Below, in pieces: positions 37,465 through 47,093 of a stretch of DNA of 64,000 nt. Under the pieces are notes generated by a model. That model was not told the origin of the DNA, ran no database searches, and saw nothing but the letters and a program-made list of their open reading frames with translations. Made by a program: the position numbers and the translations under genes. Each line of letters begins with the position of its first letter. The first letter of the stretch is position 1. Source of the DNA: Nocardioides sp. CER19 (GTDB lineage: Bacteria; Actinomycetota; Actinomycetes; Propionibacteriales; Nocardioidaceae); NCBI RefSeq assembly GCF_029846275.1, contig NZ_JARVWS010000001.1, positions 1,612,001 to 1,676,000 of the forward strand, read 5' to 3'.

Positions 37465-39312
37465 ATGCCCACTCTCCGCTCCGCGACCTCGACCTCGGGC
37501 CGCAACATGGCCGGTGCGCGCGCCCTCTGGCGCGCGACCGGCATGACCGACTCGGACTTCGGCAAGCCGATCATCGCGATCGCCAACTCGTTCACCGAGT
37601 TCGTACCGGGTCACGTGCACCTGCGCGACATGGGCAAGATCGTGGCCGAGCAGGTCGTCGCAGCCGGGGGCGTGGCCAAGGAGTTCAACACGATCGCCGT
37701 CGACGACGGCATCGCGATGGGCCACGGCGGCATGCTCTACTCGCTGCCCAGCCGCGAGCTGATCGCCGACGCGGTGGAGTACATGGTCAACGCCCACTGC
37801 GCCGACGCGCTGGTGTGCATCTCCAACTGCGACAAGATCACGCCCGGCATGCTGATGGCGGCGCTGCGGCTCAACATCCCGGTCGTCTTCGTCTCCGGCG
37901 GCCCGATGGAGGCCGGCAAGACGGTCGCGATCGAGGGCATCGTCCACGAGAAGCTCGACCTCATCGACGCGATGATCGCCAGCGCCAACGACGCGGTCAC
38001 CGACGAGCAGCTCGACACCATCGAGCGTTCGGCGTGCCCCACCTGCGGCTCGTGCTCCGGCATGTTCACCGCCAACTCGATGAACTGCCTCACCGAGGCG
38101 ATCGGCCTCTCCCTGCCGGGCAACGGCTCCACGCTGGCGACGCACGCGAAGCGCCGCGCACTGTTCGAGGAGGCCGGCCGTCGCGTGGTCGACCTCGCCA
38201 AGCGCTACTACGACGACGACGACGAGTCGGTCCTGCCGCGCAACATCGCGACCCACGAGGCGTTCGAGAACGCCTTCGCCCTCGACGTGGCGATGGGCGG
38301 CTCGACCAACACCGTCCTGCACCTGCTGGCCGCCGCCCGCGAGGCGGAGATGACGTTCTCCGTCGACGACATCGACGCGGTCTCCCGGCGGGTCCCGTGC
38401 CTGTCGAAGGTCGCGCCGAACACCCCGAAGTACCACATGGAGGACGTGCACCGGGCCGGCGGCATCCCCGCCATCCTCGGCGAGCTCAACCGTGCCGGCC
38501 TGCTCAACACCGGCGTCCACTCGGTGCACAGCGACTCCCTGCAGGGATGGCTCGACGAGTGGGACATCCGCAGCGGCAAGGCATCGGAGGCGGCGATCGA
38601 CCTGTTCAAGGCGGCACCGGGCGGCGTCCGGACCACCGAGCCGTTCTCGACCGAGAACGAGTGGGCCAGCCTCGACACCGACCAGGCCGAGGGCTGCATC
38701 CGCGACGTCGAGCACGCCTACACGAAGGACGGCGGCCTCGGCATCCTCAAGGGCAACCTCGCCGTGGACGGCTGCGTCGTGAAGACCGCCGGCGTGCCCG
38801 AGGAGGTCTGGACCTTCACCGGCACGGCGATCGTCTTCGAGTCGCAGGAGGCAGCGGTCGAGGGCATCCTCAGCAAGAAGGTGCAGGCCGGCCACGTGGT
38901 GGTCATCCGCTACGAGGGCCCCAAGGGCGGCCCCGGCATGCAGGAGATGCTCTACCCGACGTCGTTCCTCAAGGGACGCGGGCTGGGTCAGTCCTGCGCG
39001 CTCATCACCGACGGTCGCTTCTCCGGTGGTACGTCGGGCCTGTCGATCGGGCACGTCTCCCCGGAGGCGGCCGGCGGCGGCCTGATCGCCCTGGTGGAGG
39101 ACGGGGACCAGATCTCGATCGACATCCCCGGTCGCTCGATCTCGCTCGACGTCGACCAGCACGTCCTCGACGAGCGCCGGATCGCCCAGGAGAAGCGGGA
39201 CAAGCCCTACACCCCGCTCGACCGCGACCGCGTCGTGTCGACGGCGCTGCGTGCCTACGCGTCCATGGCCACCGCCGCCTCCGACGGCGCCTACCGCCGC
39301 GTCCCTGAGTGA
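37465..39312 (+). CDS. ilvD: Dihydroxy-acid dehydratase
   Basis: 615-residue iron-sulfur enzyme for the third common step of valine and isoleucine synthesis. Motifs: [38 protein letters not shown] (cluster Cys), [22 protein letters not shown] (cluster Cys) and [23 protein letters not shown] near the end with the catalytic Ser. A TACCCT box (37453-37458) lies 6 bases before the ATG, suggesting a leaderless message; unlike ilvB, leuB and cimA, it has no leader peptide. It completes the ilv set in this window. The downstream secreted-protein gene overlaps its stop. Confidence 0.96.
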   Translation: MPTLRSATSTSGRNMAGARALWRATGMTDSDFGKPIIAIANSFTEFVPGHVHLRDMGKIVAEQVVAAGGVAKEFNTIAVDDGIAMGHGGMLYSLPSRELIADAVEYMVNAHCADALVCISNCDKITPGMLMAALRLNIPVVFVSGGPMEAGKTVAIEGIVHEKLDLIDAMIASANDAVTDEQLDTIERSACPTCGSCSGMFTANSMNCLTEAIGLSLPGNGSTLATHAKRRALFEEAGRRVVDLAKRYYDDDDESVLPRNIATHEAFENAFALDVAMGGSTNTVLHLLAAAREAEMTFSVDDIDAVSRRVPCLSKVAPNTPKYHMEDVHRAGGIPAILGELNRAGLLNTGVHSVHSDSLQGWLDEWDIRSGKASEAAIDLFKAAPGGVRTTEPFSTENEWASLDTDQAEGCIRDVEHAYTKDGGLGILKGNLAVDGCVVKTAGVPEEVWTFTGTAIVFESQEAAVEGILSKKVQAGHVVVIRYEGPKGGPGMQEMLYPTSFLKGRGLGQSCALITDGRFSGGTSGLSIGHVSPEAAGGGLIALVEDGDQISIDIPGRSISLDVDQHVLDERRIAQEKRDKPYTPLDRDRVVSTALRAYASMATAASDGAYRRVPE

Positions 39313-40361
39313 GCCGGGCGCCTCGCGCCCGCCTGCTCACCATCCTCCGCCCCGTCGTCATCGTCGGGCTGGCGGTGGTGAGCGCTGTGGGCCTCACCTC
39401 CCTGGGTGGTGAGTCGGCACCGGTTGCCGCCACCCCGACCAGCTCCCCGACCAGTTCCCCGACCAGCTCCCCGACCAGCCCGCCCTCGCGACGGCCGAGC
39501 GGTGAGTCGTCAACCGTCGCGCCCGCACAGAAGGTCGCCCCCGCGCCGAAGGTGGCCAGCTCGCCGCCGGCGCGTCCGACCCTGCCCGGCGGCCGGCTCC
39601 GCGTGTTCGACGGCAACCGCTTCCTGGTCGCCTACTACGGCACCGCCGGCAGCGGTGCCCTCGGCGTACTCGGGGAGGTCTTGCCGGAGCAGATGCAGGG
39701 ACGGCTGGCCCGCGCGGCAGCACCGTTCGCGGGACACGGGCGCCCCGTGCAGAACGTCTACGAGCTGATCGTCACCATCGCCGACCGGCACCCGGGCAAG
39801 GACGGCGACTACAACCACGACCTCTCCCGCCAGGCCGTGCAGGGCTACATCGACGCCGCGCACCGGCACGGCGCGCTGCTCCTGCTCGACATCCAGCCGG
39901 GGAAGGCCGACTTCCTGACCGTCGCCAAGCGGTGGGCCTGGGCGCTGCGCGACCCGTGGGTGGGCCTCGCGCTCGACCCGGAGTGGCGGATGGCGCTCGG
40001 CGGTGTCCCTGGGCGTCGGCTCGGGACCGTGGGCGCCGGCGAGGTCAACCGCGTCTCGGCGTGGCTGTCGCGGCTGGTCGCCCAGGAGCGCCTGCCGGAG
40101 AAGGTCTTCATGCTGTCGCAGTTCCGGCGCAGCATGATCGTGCACCCCGAGCGGATCGTCCGCCGGCCCGGCCTCGCGTCGGTCCTGCACGTCGACGGTT
40201 ACGGCACGCCGCGGCAGAAGAGGTCGACGTACGCCGCCGTGGCACGTCCCGGGCAGTTCACGATGGGCTTCAAGCTGTTCTATGACGAGGACGTCCCCCG
40301 GATGGGCGCCCGGGCGGTGCTGCAGCTGCGGCCGCAGGTGAGGCTCGTCAGTTTCCAGTGA
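39309..40361 (+). CDS. Secreted or membrane-anchored protein of unknown function
   Basis: 350 residues, GTG start overlapping the ilvD stop (GTGA). An N-terminal hydrophobic segment (about 10-30, [18 protein letters not shown]) is a signal or anchor. A low-complexity Ser/Pro/Thr linker (40-90) includes four SSPT-like repeats from a 15-base tandem repeat near 39440-39482. Residues 95-350 form one domain with alternating strands and helices: [80 protein letters not shown]. The pattern suggests a TIM barrel with acidic residues at strand ends, as in glycosidases. I do not recognise the family; a carbohydrate-active role is only a guess. Confidence 0.7.
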   Translation: MSRAPRARLLTILRPVVIVGLAVVSAVGLTSLGGESAPVAATPTSSPTSSPTSSPTSPPSRRPSGESSTVAPAQKVAPAPKVASSPPARPTLPGGRLRVFDGNRFLVAYYGTAGSGALGVLGEVLPEQMQGRLARAAAPFAGHGRPVQNVYELIVTIADRHPGKDGDYNHDLSRQAVQGYIDAAHRHGALLLLDIQPGKADFLTVAKRWAWALRDPWVGLALDPEWRMALGGVPGRRLGTVGAGEVNRVSAWLSRLVAQERLPEKVFMLSQFRRSMIVHPERIVRRPGLASVLHVDGYGTPRQKRSTYAAVARPGQFTMGFKLFYDEDVPRMGARAVLQLRPQVRLVSFQ

Positions 40362-40383
40362 GGGCTCTGGGACACTGGGCTGC

Positions 40384-41415
40384 GTGGGAATGCTCGGGAG
40401 ACTGCTGACACTCGGACCCCACGCAGGCGCTCACCGGATCGCGATCCGCGCGTCCGTCTCGGTGCTCGTCCCGCTCCTCGTCCTGTGGTGGACCGGGCAC
40501 CTGGAGTGGTCGATCTACGCCACGTTCGGGGCTTTCACCTCGCTCTACGGCCGTGAGCGGACCTACCGCGCCCGGCTCTCCCTGCAGGTCGAGGCCGGCG
40601 TCACCCAGGTCGCCGCCGTGACGCTCGGCGTGCTCGTCGGGATCAGCGACCAGCGTGCCTGGATCTCGGTACCCGTGGCCGCCGTGGTGGCGTTCGGTGC
40701 CTCCTCGGAGTCCGCCCGGCGCGGGTGGCACCCGCCCGGCTCGCTGTTCCAGGTGTTCGCCTTCGCAGCGGTCGCGTCCGCGCCGGCCACCAGGGAGGAC
40801 GTGCTGCCGGCGGTCCTCGTCTCGGGCGGCTCGGCGTTGTTCTCCGTGCTCGTGGGGTACGCCGGCCCCGCGATGCGGCGCGCCCGGCTGACGCCGCTCG
40901 ACGTGCCCGCGCGCCCGATCGGCGGCGCGGTCGAGGGCGTCTGGCGGTACGCCGTCCAGTCGGCGCTCGGGGTGCTGATCGCCGGGACGATCGCGACGTC
41001 GGCGGGGATCGGCCGGCCCTACTGGGCGATGGTCTCGGCCGTCGTACCCCTCGTGGCGCGCGACCTGACCGCCCAGCTGACCCGCGGCCTCCACCGTGTC
41101 GTCGGCACGGGCCTCGGTCTGCTGGTCGCGTGGGCGCTGCTCGAGCTCGACCTCCCCGGGCTGGCGCTGGTCCTCGTCGTGGCGGTCCTGCAGGCGGGCG
41201 CCGAGCTGGTCGTCGGACGCAACTACGCGCTCGCGCTCGTGTGCGTGACGCCGCTGGCGCTCCTCATGGTCCACCTGGTCGTGCCGGTGCCGACCCACGA
41301 GCTCCTCGTCGACCGGGGCGTCGAGACCGTGATCGGGGTCGCGGTGGGCGTCGCGGTCGGCTACCTGAGCCGGCCCCGGCTGACCGAGGCGATCCGTTCC
41401 CGGATCGCCCTCTGA
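40384..41415 (+). CDS. FUSC-family membrane protein (aromatic-acid-exporter-like)
   Basis: 343-residue membrane protein with two blocks of hydrophobic helices (about 18-160 and 190-330) separated by a short charged loop. It has the FUSC features: IRASVSVLVPLLVLWWTGHLEWSIYATFGAFTSLYG near the N terminus and GRPYWAMVSAVVPLVARDLTAQLTRGLHRVVGTGLG opening the second half. Related proteins export aromatic acids or fusaric acid; no substrate can be assigned. The GTG at 40384 is taken as start, with an ATG two codons on. It stands 22 bases after the unknown secreted protein. Confidence 0.8.
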   Translation: MGMLGRLLTLGPHAGAHRIAIRASVSVLVPLLVLWWTGHLEWSIYATFGAFTSLYGRERTYRARLSLQVEAGVTQVAAVTLGVLVGISDQRAWISVPVAAVVAFGASSESARRGWHPPGSLFQVFAFAAVASAPATREDVLPAVLVSGGSALFSVLVGYAGPAMRRARLTPLDVPARPIGGAVEGVWRYAVQSALGVLIAGTIATSAGIGRPYWAMVSAVVPLVARDLTAQLTRGLHRVVGTGLGLLVAWALLELDLPGLALVLVVAVLQAGAELVVGRNYALALVCVTPLALLMVHLVVPVPTHELLVDRGVETVIGVAVGVAVGYLSRPRLTEAIRSRIAL

Positions 41416-41449
41416 CGCCTGGCGGCGCGACCTTGGCTAGGGTCTGGCC

Positions 41450-42184
41450 GTGCCCGAGGTGAACGAGTTCGGTCTGCCCGTCGGCGACGTCGTGAGGGAC
41501 TGGGAGCCGCGTCCGCGGCCGGAGCCGGTCACGCTGACCGGGCGCTACGTCCGGGTGGTGCCGCTGAGCTCGGCGCACTACGCCGAGCTGTTCACGACCA
41601 CCTGCGGCCCGGACGACGGGGCCCTGTGGACCTACCGGCCGATCGACCGACCGGCCACGCTGCCCGACCTCTGGATGCACCTGGCGGCGCTCGAGGAGTC
41701 AGCGGTCGACCTGACGTTCACGCTCGTCCCGACCGAGGGGGACCACGCCGGCGTACCGGCCGGGCTGGCGTCCTACCTGCGCATCGAGCCGCACACGGGC
41801 CAGATCGAGGTCGGCGGCATCCTGTTCGCCGGAGCCCTGCAGCGGACCCGGGCGGCGACGGAGGCGATCCACCTCCTCATGCGGCACGCGTTCGACGAGC
41901 TCGGCTACCGCCGCTTCGAGTGGAAGTGCGACAGCCTCAACCAGCCGTCCCGTCGGGCGGCCGCGCGGCTCGGGTTCGTCTACGAGGGCCGGTTCCGCAA
42001 CCACATGATCACGAAGGGTCGCAACCGCGACACCGACTGGTTCTCCGTGACCGACGGCGAGTGGCCGGCGGTGCGGGCCGCGCACGAGCGCTGGCTCGAC
42101 CCGGCGAACTTCGACGCCGACGGCCGGCAGATCACCGCGCTCAGCGAGCTCACGAGCGACCTCGCGGGGGACCGCACTGCTTGA
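41450..42184 (+). CDS. GNAT-family N-acetyltransferase (RimJ/RimL-like)
   Basis: 244-residue acetyltransferase. After an N-terminal extension (1-30), the GNAT fold is recognisable: VTLTGRYVRVVPLSSAHYAELF, EVGGILFAGALQRTRAATEAIHLLMRHAF with the acetyl-CoA pyrophosphate loop, and YRRFEWKCDSLNQPSRRAAARLGFVYEGRFRNHM, typical of the RimJ/RimL subgroup. It probably acetylates a protein N terminus, amino acid or drug; the target is unknown. TAGGGT at 41436-41441 lies 8 bases before the GTG start, suggesting leaderless transcription. Confidence 0.85.
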   Translation: MPEVNEFGLPVGDVVRDWEPRPRPEPVTLTGRYVRVVPLSSAHYAELFTTTCGPDDGALWTYRPIDRPATLPDLWMHLAALEESAVDLTFTLVPTEGDHAGVPAGLASYLRIEPHTGQIEVGGILFAGALQRTRAATEAIHLLMRHAFDELGYRRFEWKCDSLNQPSRRAAARLGFVYEGRFRNHMITKGRNRDTDWFSVTDGEWPAVRAAHERWLDPANFDADGRQITALSELTSDLAGDRTA

Positions 42185-42217
42185 CCGACTGTCGGCGGGC
42201 AGTGCCAGGGTGGCGGG

Positions 42218-42637
42218 ATGGACCAACGCATCAGCCTGGTGACCCTGGCCGTCGGTGACGTCGCGGCGAGCCGCGCCTTCTACTGCGAGCGGCTCGGCTG
42301 GCAGGAGTTCATGTACGTCCCCGGCGAGGTCTGCATGATCCGAGCGGGCGACCACCTCATCTTCTCGCTGTGGGACGAGACCCACTTCGAGGCGGAGATC
42401 GGCCAGCCGATCCGCCGTGGTGAGGGCGTCGCGCCGCTCACGATCGCGCACAACGTGGCGACCGAGGCCGAGGTCGACGCCGTGCTCGAGACCGCCCGGG
42501 CAGCCGGGGCCGATCCGATGAGCACGGCGGTCGAGCGCGAGTGGGGCGGCTACACGGGTTACTTCGCCGACCCCGATGGCTACCGTTGGGAGGTCGCCTA
42601 CGCCCCCGGAGAGATCGCCAAGGTGGTGCTTCCATGA
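42218..42637 (+). CDS. VOC-family (glyoxalase/bleomycin resistance fold) protein
   Basis: 139-residue single VOC module: ISLVTLAVGDVAASRAFYCERLGWQEF (first beta-alpha unit), EAEVDAVLETARAAGADPM and GGYTGYFADPDGYRWEVAYAP (second unit, with the metal-site Glu near the end). Such proteins are dioxygenases, isomerases or resistance proteins; no substrate is indicated. The stop overlaps the start of the next gene by 4 bases, and that gene also contains a VOC module, so the two may act together. Confidence 0.85.
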   Translation: MDQRISLVTLAVGDVAASRAFYCERLGWQEFMYVPGEVCMIRAGDHLIFSLWDETHFEAEIGQPIRRGEGVAPLTIAHNVATEAEVDAVLETARAAGADPMSTAVEREWGGYTGYFADPDGYRWEVAYAPGEIAKVVLP

Positions 42638-43308
42638 CCGATGACGACCGGCAGGTGCTCACCGGCCACGACGTGGCCGCCGCCCTCCTCGATGACTGGC
42701 GGCTCCTCTTCGCCGCCCTCCATGCGCGCTTCCGCACCGGCGGCTTCGCCCAGGGCGTCGCGTTCGTCGACCGGATCGCGGCCGAGGCCGACAAGGCCGA
42801 CCACCATCCCGACGTCGACCTGCGCTACGGCTCGGTCCGCATCCGGCTGAGCAGCCACGACGTCGGGGGAGTGACCCAACGCGACGTCCGGCTCGCCCGG
42901 GTGATCAGCGAGCTGGCCGACGGCTTCGACCTCACCCCGGAGACCGGCAAGCTCCAAGTGGTCGAGGTGGGCCTCGACAGCTCCGATGCCGCCGAGATCA
43001 AGCCGTTCTGGGCGGCCGTCCTCGGGCTGTCCGACTCCGCGAGCCACGACGAGCTCGTCGACCCCGACGGCGTCCTGCCGACCCTGTGGTTCCAGGACAC
43101 CGACCCGCACGACCCACCCCGGCAGCGCTTCCACTTCGACGTGCGGGTGGCCCCGGAGCAGGCCGAGCAGCGGGTCAGGGCGGCCATCGAGGCGGGCGGC
43201 ACGCTCGTCAGCGACACCAGCGCGCCGCGCTTCTGGGTGCTCTCCGACAAGCAGGGCAACAAGGCTTGCATCACCACGTGGCTGGGTCGCGACGACGCCC
43301 ACGAGTGA
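42634..43308 (+). CDS. Pterin-4a-carbinolamine dehydratase-like domain fused to a VOC domain
   Basis: 224 residues. The first 100 match the PCD/DCoH fold: VAFVDRIAAEADKADHHPDVDLRYGSVRIRLSSHDVGGVTQRDVRLARVISELAD, with the HHPD and the second His of the active site in SSHD. Residues 105-224 form a VOC domain: VVEVGLDSSDAAEIKPFWAAVLGLSD...RQRFHFDVRVAPEQAE...FWVLSDKQGNKACITTWLG. The fusion puts a pterin-dehydratase module beside a metal-enzyme scaffold. No pterin-dependent hydroxylase lies in the window, so the dehydratase part may be used for another substrate. It is coupled to the single-VOC gene upstream. Confidence 0.85.
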   Translation: MTDDDRQVLTGHDVAAALLDDWRLLFAALHARFRTGGFAQGVAFVDRIAAEADKADHHPDVDLRYGSVRIRLSSHDVGGVTQRDVRLARVISELADGFDLTPETGKLQVVEVGLDSSDAAEIKPFWAAVLGLSDSASHDELVDPDGVLPTLWFQDTDPHDPPRQRFHFDVRVAPEQAEQRVRAAIEAGGTLVSDTSAPRFWVLSDKQGNKACITTWLGRDDAHE

Positions 43309-43340
43309 GCCTACGTACGTGCCGAATGATGGGATTCGCA

Positions 43341-43355
43341 TCTCACATCGTGGGA
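43341..43355. promoter_or_regulatory. Imperfect palindrome upstream of the ilvB leader
   Basis: TCTCAC-ATC-GTGGGA pairs at five of six positions and lies 53 bases before the leader peptide start. Its place just upstream of the ilvBNC promoter suggests a regulator binding site (for instance an IclR/LtbR-type leucine regulator, known for such operons in Actinobacteria), but I cannot match it to a defined consensus. Confidence 0.35.
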
Positions 43356-43407
43356 CATGCGGCTGGCCAGGATGACGGGCCCGGGCGGCGCGAGTAGCGT
43401 GACGGCC

Positions 43408-43449
43408 ATGCGCCTGGACATTCTTGTACGCACGCGACGCGCCCGCTGA
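43408..43449 (+). CDS. ilvB leader peptide
   Basis: 13-residue peptide MRLDILVRTRRAR ending 19 bases before a terminator hairpin. The consecutive Ile-Leu-Val codons fit attenuation by charged branched-chain tRNAs: a ribosome stalled on them would let ilvBNC be transcribed. A TAGCGT box at 43395-43400 lies 7 bases before the ATG, so the leader is probably translated from the very 5' end. Similar leaders have been described for actinobacterial ilv/leu genes. Confidence 0.8.
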   Translation: MRLDILVRTRRAR

Positions 43450-43468
43450 GCACTCAGTAGACGCGTCC

Positions 43469-43501
43469 CCCTCCGCTGCCGTCAGGCCGGAGGGTTTTTT
43501 G
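43469..43501 (+). terminator. Intrinsic terminator/attenuator of ilvBNC
   Basis: CCCTCCG (43469-43475) pairs with CGGAGGG (43488-43494) around a 12-base loop, followed by seven T residues (43495-43501). It lies between the leader peptide and ilvB and is a textbook factor-independent terminator, unusual in such GC-rich DNA. Confidence 0.88.
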
Positions 43502-43548
43502 TTGCAGCGACCAGGCACGGCCACACCACAGATGAGGAACGACAACAG

Positions 43549-45300
43549 ATGAGCGAGATCACCGGGGCACAGAGCCTGGTCAAGTCGTTGGAGGCCGCGG
43601 GCGCGGAGAACGTCTTCGGCATCCCGGGTGGCGCGATCCTTCCCGCCTACGACCCGCTCATGGACTCGACCAAGGTCCGCCACATCCTCGTCCGCCACGA
43701 GCAGGGCGCCGGCCACGCGGCCGAGGGCTACGCCGCCGCCACCGGCAAGGTGGGCGTCTGCATGGCGACCTCCGGCCCCGGTGCGACCAACCTGGTCACG
43801 CCGATCGCCGACGCCTACATGGACTCGGTGCCGATGGTCGCCATCACCGGACAGGTCGCGGAGAGCCTGATCGGCACGGACGCCTTCCAGGAGGCCGACA
43901 TCCGCGGCATCACGATGCCGATCACCAAGCACAACTTCCTCGTCACCGATCCCGCCGACATCCCGCGCCGGGTCGCCGAGGCGTTCCACATCGCCTCCAC
44001 CGGGCGCCCCGGCCCGGTGCTCGTCGACGTCGCCAAGAGCGCGCTGCAGGCGATGACCACGTTCCAGTGGCCGACCGAGCTGCAGCTGCCCGGCTACCGG
44101 CCGGTGACCAAGCCGCACGCCAAGCAGATCCGGGAGGCCGCGCGCCTGATCCTGGAGAGCCGCAAGCCCGTGCTGTACGTCGGCGGCGGCACCATCCGCT
44201 CCCGCGCCCACCGCGAGCTCCGCCGGCTCGCCGAGCTGACCGGCATCCCCGTCGTCACCACGCTGATGGCGCGCGGCGCGTTCCCCGACAGCCACCCGCA
44301 GCATCTCGGCATGCCGGGCATGCACGGCACCGTCGCGGCGGTGGCGGGTCTGCAGAAGAGCGACCTCATCATCAGCCTGGGCGCACGGTTCGACGACCGC
44401 GTGACCGGCGACCTGGCCACCTTCGCTCCCGGCGCCGCCGTCATCCACGCCGACATCGACCCGGCCGAGATCGGCAAGAACCGGCACGCCGACGTCCCGA
44501 TCGTCGGCGACATCCGGGAGGTGATCAGCGACCTGCTGGTCGTCCTCGAGGCCGAGCGGGCTGCCGGCCGCGAGGGTGACTACGAGTCGTGGGTGGCCTA
44601 CTGCGCCGGCATCAAGAAGAACTATCCGCTGGGCTACGACACCCCGGCCGGCGGCCTCGCACCGCAGTACGTCATCGAGCGGCTCGGCCGGCTCGCCGGC
44701 CCCGAGGCGATCTACGTCGCGGGCGTCGGGCAGCACCAGATGTGGGCGGCCCAGTTCATCGGCTACGAGCACCCGAACACGTGGCTCAACTCCGGCGGTG
44801 CCGGCACGATGGGCTACTCGGTGCCGGCCGCGATGGGCGCCAAGGTGGGCCGTCCGGACGCGACCGTCTGGTCGATCGACGGCGACGGCTGCTTCCAGAT
44901 GACCAACCAGGAGCTGGCCACCTGCGCGATCGAGAACATCCCGATCAAGGTCGCGGTGATCAACAACGACAACCTCGGCATGGTCCGGCAGTGGCAGACG
45001 CTCTTCTACAACGAGCGCTACTCCAACACGAACCTGCAGAAGCACAGCGGTCCGGTCCGCATCCCCGACTTCCCGAAGCTGGCCGAGGCCTACGGCTGCG
45101 TCGGCCTGTCGTGCGAGTCGGCCGACGACGTCGACGCGACGATCGCGAAGGCGATGGAGATCAACGACGCACCCGTCGTGGTCGACTTCCGCGTCAACAA
45201 GGACGCCATGGTGTGGCCGATGATCGCCGGCGGCGCCAGCAACGACGAGATCCAGTACGCGCGCGACCTGGCGCCCAAGTTCGACGAGGACGACATCTGA
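43549..45300 (+). CDS. ilvB: Acetolactate synthase large subunit
   Basis: 583-residue ThDP enzyme that condenses pyruvate with pyruvate or 2-oxobutyrate. The catalytic Glu is in [15 protein letters not shown] near residue 48; the FAD/central domain has [19 protein letters not shown]; the ThDP-magnesium motif is [39 protein letters not shown] precedes the ATG. The stop overlaps the ilvN ATG by one base. Expression is governed by the leader and terminator at 43408-43501. The family and role are certain. Confidence 0.97.
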   Translation: MSEITGAQSLVKSLEAAGAENVFGIPGGAILPAYDPLMDSTKVRHILVRHEQGAGHAAEGYAAATGKVGVCMATSGPGATNLVTPIADAYMDSVPMVAITGQVAESLIGTDAFQEADIRGITMPITKHNFLVTDPADIPRRVAEAFHIASTGRPGPVLVDVAKSALQAMTTFQWPTELQLPGYRPVTKPHAKQIREAARLILESRKPVLYVGGGTIRSRAHRELRRLAELTGIPVVTTLMARGAFPDSHPQHLGMPGMHGTVAAVAGLQKSDLIISLGARFDDRVTGDLATFAPGAAVIHADIDPAEIGKNRHADVPIVGDIREVISDLLVVLEAERAAGREGDYESWVAYCAGIKKNYPLGYDTPAGGLAPQYVIERLGRLAGPEAIYVAGVGQHQMWAAQFIGYEHPNTWLNSGGAGTMGYSVPAAMGAKVGRPDATVWSIDGDGCFQMTNQELATCAIENIPIKVAVINNDNLGMVRQWQTLFYNERYSNTNLQKHSGPVRIPDFPKLAEAYGCVGLSCESADDVDATIAKAMEINDAPVVVDFRVNKDAMVWPMIAGGASNDEIQYARDLAPKFDEDDI

Positions 45301-45854
45301 TGGCGGAGCTGAGCACGGGCAAGCACACCCTGTCGGTCCTGGTGGAGGACCGCCCCGGCGTCCTGGCTCGCATCGCCGGGCTCTTCAGCCGCCGTGGCTT
45401 CAACATCGAGTCGCTCGCGGTGGGCCCGACCGAGCACCACGGGATCTCCCGCATGACGATCGTCGTCAACGTCGAGGAGACCCCGCTCGAGCAGGTCACC
45501 AAGCAGCTCAACAAGCTCGTCGAGGTCATCAAGATCGTCGAGCTCGAGCAGGGTCAGGCGGTTCAGCGCGAGCTGCTGTTCGTCAAGGTCGGCGCCACCG
45601 CCGAGACCCGCGGCCAGGTGCTCGACACCGTGCAGCTGTTCCGGGCCAAGGCGGTCGACATCTCGGCCGACGCCGTGACCATCCAGATCGTCGGCAACCG
45701 TGGCAAGCTGACCGACTTCCTGCACGTCCTGGAGCCGTTCGGCATCCGCGAGCTCGTGCAGTCCGGCATGGTCGCCATCGGCCGCGGCTCCCGGTCGATC
45801 TCGGAGCGCTCGGCGCGCCCGGTCGCCGTACCGGCTCCGCCGGCGGCGAGCTGA
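45300..45854 (+). CDS. ilvN: Acetolactate synthase regulatory (small) subunit
   Basis: 184-residue subunit that gives IlvB full activity and valine feedback inhibition. The N-terminal ACT domain is clear: HTLSVLVEDRPGVLARIAGLFSRRGFNIESLAVGPTE, then ISRMTIVV and QLNKLVEVIKIVEL. The C-terminal domain continues LLFVKVGATAETRGQVLDTVQLFRAKAVDIS to LVQSGMVAIGRGS. The ATG uses the last A of the ilvB stop codon, so the two are translationally coupled for stoichiometric production. ilvC follows after 75 bases. Confidence 0.96.
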   Translation: MAELSTGKHTLSVLVEDRPGVLARIAGLFSRRGFNIESLAVGPTEHHGISRMTIVVNVEETPLEQVTKQLNKLVEVIKIVELEQGQAVQRELLFVKVGATAETRGQVLDTVQLFRAKAVDISADAVTIQIVGNRGKLTDFLHVLEPFGIRELVQSGMVAIGRGSRSISERSARPVAVPAPPAAS

Positions 45855-45887
45855 CCACCCTCCCCGCACATCCCCGCACCCCGCTAG

Positions 45888-46958
<1,071 letters not shown>

Positions 46959-46971
46959 GCCCGTCCCTCGT

Positions 46972-47011
46972 CGACGACGCCCCCCGACCCTGCGGTCCGG
47001 GGGCGTCGTCG
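46972..47011 (+). terminator. Hairpin after ilvC
   Basis: CGACGACGCCCCC at 46972 onward pairs with GGGGGCGTCGTCG ending at 47011, with inner GACC/GGTC pairing and a CTGC loop. It ends the ilvBNC operon 13 bases after the ilvC stop; there is no T-tract. Confidence 0.75.
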
Positions 47012-47093
47012 CGTTCCCTGGTCCGAAACGGGTGATCCCGGCTCCCGTCCGCTCGTGCTCGGGTCCCAGCAGGAGCGATCTCGGGAGGTCCGC

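Noticed and set aside
39436..39485. 15-base tandem repeats as a regulatory satellite
   Set aside because: They encode a Ser-Pro-Thr linker in frame within a secreted protein, a normal low-complexity coding repeat.
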